A stretch of DNA of 56,499 nt from contig NHCC01000014.1 in NCBI GenBank assembly GCA_002168115.1, positions 74,498 to 130,996 of the forward strand, written 5' to 3'. The stretch's first letter is position 1. The number at the start of each line of letters is the position of its first letter. The notes beneath the pieces are model-generated. The model saw only the letters and a list, made by a program, of their open reading frames with translations. It was not told the origin of the DNA and did not search any database. Origin of the DNA: Rhodospirillaceae bacterium TMED23 (lineage in GTDB: Bacteria > Pseudomonadota > Alphaproteobacteria > Rhodospirillales > UBA2165). The translations under genes and the position numbers were made by a program. Of this stretch, positions 50,232-56,499 are shown piece after piece.

Positions 50232-51276
50232 AGAGAGGCTCATTAATAATAATTTGAATAAAGAAGATTCAAATGACTCTGATACCCGTCCAATTAGACT
50301 CGGAGAATTTATTGGCCAAAGAATGGTTTGTGATAATCTAAAAGTATTTGTCGATGCTGCGCGTGAGCGGAACGAAGCAATGGACCATGTATTACTTTTT
50401 GGCCCACCAGGATTGGGTAAAACAACACTAGCACAAATCGTATCTCGTGAGTTGGGGGTAGGGTTTAGGGCTACTTCTGGGCCAGTAATTTCTAAAGCGG
50501 GCGACCTTGCAGCTATTCTAACAAATCTCGAGCCCAACGATGTGCTATTTATTGACGAGATTCACCGTCTTAGTCCAGTCGTCGAGGAGACATTATATCC
50601 GGCTGTTGAGGATTTTCAATTAGATCTTATCATTGGTGAGGGGCCGGCAGCTCGTTCCGTTAGAATTGATTTACAACCTTTTACACTTGTTGGAGCTACT
50701 ACAAGATCAGGGTTAATTTCAACTCCGCTTAGAGATAGATTTGGTATTCCTTTGAGATTAACATTTTATTCGCCAACCGAATTAAAAAGTATAATCATAC
50801 GTAATGCTAATATTCTGGGATTGCAATTGGATGATACGGGCGCGGCAGAAATAGCCAAACGGTCCCGCGGCACTCCCAGAGTTGCGGGTAGGTTACTCCG
50901 ACGTGTGCGTGATTTTGCTACTGTTGAGGGTAATCCCACCGTTGATTTTAAAATTGCAGATGCAGCTCTAGGTCGCTTAGATGTTGACGAACTTGGTTTG
51001 GATGCAATGGATAGAAGGTATTTGAAATGCATCGCGGAAAATTATGATGGGGGCCCAGTTGGTGTCGAAACATTATCAGCGGCACTATCTGAGGAAAGGG
51101 ATACTATTGAAGAGGTTATTGAACCTTATTTAATTCAGCAAGGGTTGTTAATGCGAACTTCACGAGGACGGTTGCTGACAAAAGGCTCGTACGCACACCT
51201 AAAAATTCAAAAACCAAAAAATCATAAACAAATGGAACTTATGGAAACATTTATTGAGGATAAACCTATTGAATAA
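50224..51276 (+). CDS. ruvB: Holliday junction helicase subunit RuvB
   Basis: [55 protein letters not shown]. Confidence 0.98.
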   Translation: MVEERLINNNLNKEDSNDSDTRPIRLGEFIGQRMVCDNLKVFVDAARERNEAMDHVLLFGPPGLGKTTLAQIVSRELGVGFRATSGPVISKAGDLAAILTNLEPNDVLFIDEIHRLSPVVEETLYPAVEDFQLDLIIGEGPAARSVRIDLQPFTLVGATTRSGLISTPLRDRFGIPLRLTFYSPTELKSIIIRNANILGLQLDDTGAAEIAKRSRGTPRVAGRLLRRVRDFATVEGNPTVDFKIADAALGRLDVDELGLDAMDRRYLKCIAENYDGGPVGVETLSAALSEERDTIEEVIEPYLIQQGLLMRTSRGRLLTKGSYAHLKIQKPKNHKQMELMETFIEDKPIE

Positions 51277-51709
51277 CATTGATGAATATATTTTTGATAG
51301 AGGCCAAATATCAGAATCTATTATTGTTCGTGTTTATTATGAGGACACTGATGCGGGGGGGATTGTTTATTATGCAAACTATTTAAAATTTGCAGAACGA
51401 GGACGAACTGAATTAATACGCAGTATTATGGAGCTCCAATCAAATAAACAGACATCAGAAAAAATTAATTTTGTGGTCCAGAAATGTAATTTAGAATATG
51501 ATAAGCCAGCTCGTCTCGATGATCTAATTGAGGTAAAGACAGAAATTAGTCTCGTTAAAGGCAGTGTGATCGAAATGTTGCAATTTATCATATCCGAAGA
51601 GACCATATTGGTAAAAATATTTATTAAGTTGGTATGCATAAATTCGGAAGGTAGGCCGGTCCGGATCCCTAAATATTTACAAAAAAGTTGTTTAAATTTA
51701 ATTAATTAA
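51254..51709 (+). CDS. ybgC: YbgC/FadM-type acyl-CoA thioesterase (tol-pal associated; likely start TTG 51269)
   Basis: [32 protein letters not shown]. Confidence 0.95.
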   Translation: MRINLLNNIDEYIFDRGQISESIIVRVYYEDTDAGGIVYYANYLKFAERGRTELIRSIMELQSNKQTSEKINFVVQKCNLEYDKPARLDDLIEVKTEISLVKGSVIEMLQFIISEETILVKIFIKLVCINSEGRPVRIPKYLQKSCLNLIN

Positions 51710-51721
51710 AAGGATATTACA

Positions 51722-52447
51722 ATGGATAGTGATGCAGTAAATGCAGTGCAGATTGCTGGAGTAGTTGCTTCTAATGATTTTTCATTATGGGCCCTATTTT
51801 TAAAGGCTGATATTATAGTTAAAGCTGTAATGGTATCACTTTTCTTTGCTTCAATCTGGTGTTGGGCAATTATTATTGAAAAAACCTTTAGTCTTCGAAA
51901 ACTAAATAAATTGGCAATCGAATTTGAAGATAATTTTTGGTCTGGGGGGTCGCTCGATGGGTTGTATGAAAGATTAAGTGTTCAGCGGTTGGATCCTATG
52001 TCTGCGGTTTTTACTGCAGCAATGCGGGAATGGAAAAGATCTAATGAGGTTGTTGGAGGCAGACATTCCGGTTCAAGTTTGATGGAGAGAATTGATAGGG
52101 TTATGGATGTTACAGTAAATCGTGAGATAGATCGAATTGAGAGACATATGACTATTTTAGCCTCCACAGGATCAACCGCTCCTTTTGTCGGACTTTTTGG
52201 AACAGTTTGGGGAATAATGAATAGTTTTCAAGCAATATCTTTAACAAAAAATACGAGTTTAGCGGTTGTTGCTCCTGGCATTGCCGAGGCCCTTTTTGCC
52301 ACCGCTCTCGGTTTGGTGGCAGCTATTCCAGCTGTCATCGCTTATAATAAAATTTCAAAAGATATGGGCCGTTATGCGGCAAGATTAGAAGACTTCGCCA
52401 ATGAGTTTTCAGCTATAGTCTCACGTCAGATGGAAGGTCGTGAGTAA
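51722..52447 (+). CDS. tolQ: Tol-Pal system protein TolQ
   Basis: VGLFGTVWGIMNSFQAI, APGIAEALFATALGLVAAIPAVIAYN. Confidence 0.97.
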   Translation: MDSDAVNAVQIAGVVASNDFSLWALFLKADIIVKAVMVSLFFASIWCWAIIIEKTFSLRKLNKLAIEFEDNFWSGGSLDGLYERLSVQRLDPMSAVFTAAMREWKRSNEVVGGRHSGSSLMERIDRVMDVTVNREIDRIERHMTILASTGSTAPFVGLFGTVWGIMNSFQAISLTKNTSLAVVAPGIAEALFATALGLVAAIPAVIAYNKISKDMGRYAARLEDFANEFSAIVSRQMEGRE

Positions 52448-52942
52448 ATGTCAATGGCAACCAATACAAAAGTAGGGAAAAACCAAAAAGCGCGCCGTAC
52501 TGGAAATCGTCTAATTTCAGAAATAAATGTAACCCCGATGGTTGATGTTATGCTAGTTTTATTAGTGGTTTTTATGGTAACAGCGCCCTTGCTTACCGTA
52601 GGGGTGGAGGTGGATCTTCCAAAAACCAAAGCCGGGGTTATCAGAGAACAGGTAGAGCCATTGGCGATAACTGTGAAGTCTAACAATAGTATTTTCCTAC
52701 AAAATAAAAAAATAGCTCTTATTGCACTTGTTCCCAGATTGAGGGCAATTAGCGGTGCCAATCCAAATGTCCGTATTTTCGTAAGGGGTGATAAGTCAGT
52801 TCTCTACGGACAAATAATGAAGGTTATGGGTACACTAAATGCGGCTGGGTTTTCAAAGGTTGCTTTGATAACAGAAATGCCAAAATTAAATAATAAAAAA
52901 TTCTCCGCAAACAAAAATAAAAATTCTAGGAAGAATAAATAA
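52448..52942 (+). CDS. tolR: Tol-Pal system protein TolR
   Basis: ISEINVTPMVDVMLVLLVVFMVTAPLLTVGVEVDLPKT. Confidence 0.97.
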   Translation: MSMATNTKVGKNQKARRTGNRLISEINVTPMVDVMLVLLVVFMVTAPLLTVGVEVDLPKTKAGVIREQVEPLAITVKSNNSIFLQNKKIALIALVPRLRAISGANPNVRIFVRGDKSVLYGQIMKVMGTLNAAGFSKVALITEMPKLNNKKFSANKNKNSRKNK

Positions 52943-52944
52943 AA

Positions 52945-53865
52945 ATGCGCTCAGGTGTTTTGACCTCAATATTTTTGCACTCAGCAGTTATTGCAATTGG
53001 CATTTTTGGATTACCAGAAATTCGCCATACTCCCATAGTCGAGAGTGTGCCAATGGTCGTTGAGATTGTACCACTCAAATTAAAAACAAATCTTAGTGAA
53101 AATAGTAAAGTTAAAAAAATTCAGTCAAAAAAGAAAAAACAGTTGACTAATAAGAAGAGCTCAAAAAATACAAAAAAAAATATTAAAAAGATAATTAACA
53201 AAAGCTCTGTTTCAAAATCACTCCCTGAAGTGCAAACTGAGCCAAGGCTAATTGTTCCGACAAAACAAAAAATAAAATTTAAAAGAAATGAGGTTACAAA
53301 AAAGTCTATTAAGAAAACAGAAATGAATTCTAATCGTAATAATCTTAAGAAAATTAAACCCAGACCTAAACCAAATTCACCAGATAGATTTGCAATGGTT
53401 TTAAAAAATTTGGAAAAAGATCTTGAAAAATCAATAGTTAAAAAAAAGAAGAAACTCGAGGTAAATAAAGATAATTTAATGGACCGATTGACCAAAACTT
53501 TGGTTAAAGGTCCGATCGATTATAACCCTAATAAATCTCCTAGCATGAGCGAGCGACACTTGATGATAAATGTTATTAAGCGAACAATGGAACCTTGTTG
53601 GAATTTTCAGGCTGGATCAAAACAAGCGGAGGATATAATAGTCGAAATTAAAGTTGAACTTAAGCCTAACGGAAAAGTTAGAAGCGCTAGAATAACAAAC
53701 AGACGTTACCTAGAAACTGACTCTTTTAGGCTAGCAGCAGGTGAGAGTGCTCTAAGAGCCGTTTTGAATCCAAGTTGCCAGCCGTATAAGCTTCCTGCTA
53801 AAAAATATGAAATATGGAGGGATTTGCAGTTGATTTTTAATCCACGTGAAATGTTGGGTAGATAA
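52945..53865 (+). CDS. tolA: TolA-like protein
   Basis: N-terminal TM, Lys-rich linker, C-terminal CWNFQAGSKQAEDIIVEIKVELKPNGKV domain; between tolR and tolB. Confidence 0.87.
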   Translation: MRSGVLTSIFLHSAVIAIGIFGLPEIRHTPIVESVPMVVEIVPLKLKTNLSENSKVKKIQSKKKKQLTNKKSSKNTKKNIKKIINKSSVSKSLPEVQTEPRLIVPTKQKIKFKRNEVTKKSIKKTEMNSNRNNLKKIKPRPKPNSPDRFAMVLKNLEKDLEKSIVKKKKKLEVNKDNLMDRLTKTLVKGPIDYNPNKSPSMSERHLMINVIKRTMEPCWNFQAGSKQAEDIIVEIKVELKPNGKVRSARITNRRYLETDSFRLAAGESALRAVLNPSCQPYKLPAKKYEIWRDLQLIFNPREMLGR

Positions 53866-53887
53866 ATAATGAAATATCAGTTAGATT

Positions 53888-55249
53888 TTGACTATATTAA
53901 ATGGTGGGCGAATGATGAAATTATATGCTAGTAAAGTAAATTTGGTTTTAGTAATGGTTCTTGTTGTTATCGCATATTCCTCGCGTGTGTATGCGGAATT
54001 GAGAGTTGATATAACCCGAGGAGTTGTGAAACCTATTCCCGTGGCCATAACTAATTTAATGGGCAAAACCCCTAAAGAAAAGAATTTAGGCATAAACATT
54101 GCGAATGTTATCAAAGCTGATTTAGTAAGATCAGGGCTTTTTGAGGCTATTGATGATAAAGCATTCATTGATATTGAAGCCTCACTTAACATCGTACCAA
54201 AGTTTGGTAATTGGCGAATTCTCAAAGCGCAGGCGCTTTCTCAGGGTAAAGTTGTATTGGGATTAGATAATCAATTGAAGGTACAATTTAGACTTTGGGA
54301 TGTTTTCTCTGAACAGCAAATGGTTGGAAAGGTTTACTCGACTGTATCTGAAAATTGGAGGAGGATTGCGCACATTATTGCGGATTCGATTTATAAAAGG
54401 GTGACTGGCGAGGACGGTTATTTTGATACTCGGATTGTATATATTGCTGAAACTGGTAGAGGCGACAAGCGAATTAAACGTCTTGCAATTATGGATCAAG
54501 ATGGCGAAAATCACCATTTTTTAACGGATGGTAAGTCGTTAGTTTTGACGCCACGGTTTTCACCCTCTCGACAAGAAATTACATATATGTCGTATCATGG
54601 TAATGTTCCTCGAGTTTATATTTTTAATATTGACTCTGGTCGACAAGAGTTGCTTGGCGATTTTCCTGGAATGACATTTGCTCCAAGATTCTCTCCGAAT
54701 GGGAAATCCGTTATTATGAGCATGGCAAAGGATGGTAATTCAGAAATTTATTCACTTAATTTGCGAACTAGAGCGACCAAGCGCTTAACGAATCACTCTT
54801 CGATTGATACTTCACCACATTATTCTCCGGATGGTTCGCAGGTTGTATTTAACTCGGATAGGTCAGGATCTCAACAAATCTATGTAATGAGCGCTAATGG
54901 TGGTCGTGCCAAAAGAATAAGTTTTGGCAAAGGAAATTACGCTACCCCAGTTTGGTCCCCCAGAGGAGACCTTATAGCATTTACTAAAATAACAGGAGGC
55001 AAGTTTTATATTGGTGTTATGAATACTGATGGAAAGGGTGAACGACTTTTAGCCGAAGGGTTTATGGTAGAGTCACCAACTTGGGCACCAAATGGACGGG
55101 TATTAATGTTTTTTCGCGAAACTCCAATAAGTAAAAAAGGTGGAACCAACTCAAAGTTATTTTCAATTGATTTAACAGGTTTTAATGAGCGTGAGATTAT
55201 GACCCCTATCGACGCATCTGATCCAGCATGGTCGCCCTTGATTCCTTAG
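53888..55249 (+). CDS. tolB: Tol-Pal system beta-propeller protein TolB (start may be the internal ATG at 53915)
   Basis: Repeated FSPxGxx propeller motifs, signal peptide. Confidence 0.96.
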   Translation: MTILNGGRMMKLYASKVNLVLVMVLVVIAYSSRVYAELRVDITRGVVKPIPVAITNLMGKTPKEKNLGINIANVIKADLVRSGLFEAIDDKAFIDIEASLNIVPKFGNWRILKAQALSQGKVVLGLDNQLKVQFRLWDVFSEQQMVGKVYSTVSENWRRIAHIIADSIYKRVTGEDGYFDTRIVYIAETGRGDKRIKRLAIMDQDGENHHFLTDGKSLVLTPRFSPSRQEITYMSYHGNVPRVYIFNIDSGRQELLGDFPGMTFAPRFSPNGKSVIMSMAKDGNSEIYSLNLRTRATKRLTNHSSIDTSPHYSPDGSQVVFNSDRSGSQQIYVMSANGGRAKRISFGKGNYATPVWSPRGDLIAFTKITGGKFYIGVMNTDGKGERLLAEGFMVESPTWAPNGRVLMFFRETPISKKGGTNSKLFSIDLTGFNEREIMTPIDASDPAWSPLIP

Positions 55250-55403
55250 TTTTTAATGCTATAGTCTGATTCGATAATTTTTTTTTAAATTTATGCATTT
55301 TTAGTTCGTAATTTTTTATGATTGTGTTAAACAGATTATGTATATAAATAGAAATAGGTTGAGGCTTGTCTTTTAACAATGCGCCGATCAAGGGGATCGA
55401 GAT

Positions 55404-55928
55404 ATGAATTTTAAGAATCTATTAGTTTTATTTGTGGGGTTATTCTTTGTTGTGGCTTGTGAATCCACATCGATTGAAACGACAAAAACCACTGGCGGTG
55501 GAGATACAGGTAGCAAGAGTGTAGATCCAAAGCCGAAACCAAAAGGATTTTCTGTTGCGCCAGGCTCAGCGCAGGATTTGGTGGTAAACGTAGGGGATCG
55601 TGTATTTTTTGCGTTGAATAAATCGAACCTCAATGCAGCAGCTCGAGGCACTCTTGAAAAGCAAGCAGCTTGGTTAAAAAAATATGTGAGGGTCAAAGTT
55701 AGTCTTGAAGGACATGCGGATGAGCGAGGTACGAGAGAATATAATTTAGCCCTAGGTGAGAGACGGGCAAATGCGGCAAAGGATTTCCTAGTAGCTTTGG
55801 GTGTTAGCCCTAATCGAATCAGGGTGATTTCTTATGGTAAAGAGCGGCCGGTTGCATTGGGTCATGACGAGGCTTCTTGGTCTCAAAACCGCAGGGGCGT
55901 AACGTCGGTTTCAAAATCCGGGAGTTAA
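55404..55928 (+). CDS. pal: Peptidoglycan-associated lipoprotein Pal
   Basis: Lipobox-like VGLFFVVAC, GDRVFFALNKSNL, LEGHADERGTREYNLALGERRANAAKDFL. Confidence 0.97.
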   Translation: MNFKNLLVLFVGLFFVVACESTSIETTKTTGGGDTGSKSVDPKPKPKGFSVAPGSAQDLVVNVGDRVFFALNKSNLNAAARGTLEKQAAWLKKYVRVKVSLEGHADERGTREYNLALGERRANAAKDFLVALGVSPNRIRVISYGKERPVALGHDEASWSQNRRGVTSVSKSGS

Positions 55929-55946
55929 CATTCAAGTTATAATTTA

Positions 55947-55987
55947 AAAGCCCATCTGTCATTTCATTATGAAGATGGGTTTTTTTA
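55947..55987 (+). terminator. Rho-independent terminator of pal
   Basis: CCCATCT ... AGATGGG stem followed by T-run, A-run on 5' side. Confidence 0.8.
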
Positions 55988-56072
55988 TTTTCATTTTGCC
56001 ATTATTTGACCAATTTTCATGATTAACTTAATATTATAAAGACGTACAGACTCCAGTTTGATTTGGAAAAAT

Positions 56073-56499
56073 ATGATTATGGTGAACAAATTCGTTGTTT
56101 CTTTTCTCGTTACAATATCATTTACTATGATAGAAATTGGGGTAACAGGAGCTCAGGAAAATGAAATACCGAGTCTTTTAACAAAAATGAATCGCTTGGA
56201 GCGTGATATCAAAGTTCTAAGTCGCGAAGTTTATTCAGAAAATCGATCTAAAAGTTCTGTGAGCAAAGAGAAAAGTAATCCTAATGTAATTCCAAACGCT
56301 GGAAGCGCTTACGTTATTCGTCTAGAAGATAGATTATCTTCGGTTAAAGATGAGTTGCAGAATACTACTAATATTATTGAGGGAATTACTCGAGATGTTG
56401 ATGATTTAAAAAGTAAGATAGACACATTATTGAATGATTTTGGATATCGGTTAAGCCGTATCGAACGCGCATTTAATCAGAATGGTCTATCGCCAAATG
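56073..56499 (+). CDS. cpoB: CpoB/YbgF-like protein, N-terminal fragment (truncated by window)
   Basis: ATG at 56073 with frame open to window end: signal peptide-like MIMVNKFVVSFLVTISFTMIEIGVTGAQ, coiled coil DRLSSVKDELQNTTNIIEGITRDVDDLKSKIDTLLNDFGYRLSRIERAF; downstream of pal. Not in supplied ORF list because open-ended. Confidence 0.8.
   Translation, partial: MIMVNKFVVSFLVTISFTMIEIGVTGAQENEIPSLLTKMNRLERDIKVLSREVYSENRSKSSVSKEKSNPNVIPNAGSAYVIRLEDRLSSVKDELQNTTNIIEGITRDVDDLKSKIDTLLNDFGYRLSRIERAFNQNGLSPN

Noticed and set aside
52426-53495. Minus-strand ORFs within tolR and tolA (111 and 124 aa)
   Set aside because: Antisense to well-supported tol genes; phenylalanine/leucine-rich complement of Lys-rich coding sequence
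1-56499. CRISPR arrays, tRNAs, rRNAs, transposases, phage genes
   Set aside because: Looked for direct repeat-spacer periodicity, tRNA T-loop signatures and recognisable mobile-element proteins; none seen by eye (tRNAscan-SE or CRISPR finders were not run)

Overview
AT-rich, gene-dense chromosomal segment that looks like a marine alphaproteobacterium (Rhodospirillales-like gene content; the taxonomic call is inference). Contents left to right: (1) a split flagellar export/basal-body cluster (AMIN/TPR-like protein, fliP, fliO, an orphan FlhB C-terminal-domain protein, then flgB-flgC-fliE-fliQ-fliR-flhB), interrupted by a reverse-strand pyruvate carboxylase gene; (2) cckA, recA, alaS, a MoxR/VWA pair, pyk, an AEC transporter, an acyl-CoA synthetase, an M3 peptidase, an ABC1 kinase; (3) the three-subunit transhydrogenase pntAA-pntAB-pntB; (4) rpsU, def, COQ9-like, purE, a degenerate GGDEF-like protein, a TIGR02444-like protein, a DUF1013/TrcR-like regulator, a DUF1192-like protein, rpmE; (5) a MotA-like/MotB-like/OmpA-like three-gene envelope module; (6) suhB, efp, thiE, a VOC protein, gap; (7) DUF4164-like, zapA, 6S RNA, 5-FTHF cyclo-ligase, ymdB-like, yebC, ruvCAB, ybgC, tolQRAB, pal, cpoB (truncated by the window end). 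Most of the window is conserved housekeeping. The items most worth a second look are a nested four-stem inverted-repeat element (possible structured RNA) at 37617-37741, palindrome-rich intergenic regions at 4798-4881, 15461-15502 and 45808-45841, the orphan FlhB-C protein with a coupled small partner, and the second MotAB-like stator module with an extra OmpA-like protein. No CRISPR array, tRNA, rRNA, prophage or transposon was recognised.
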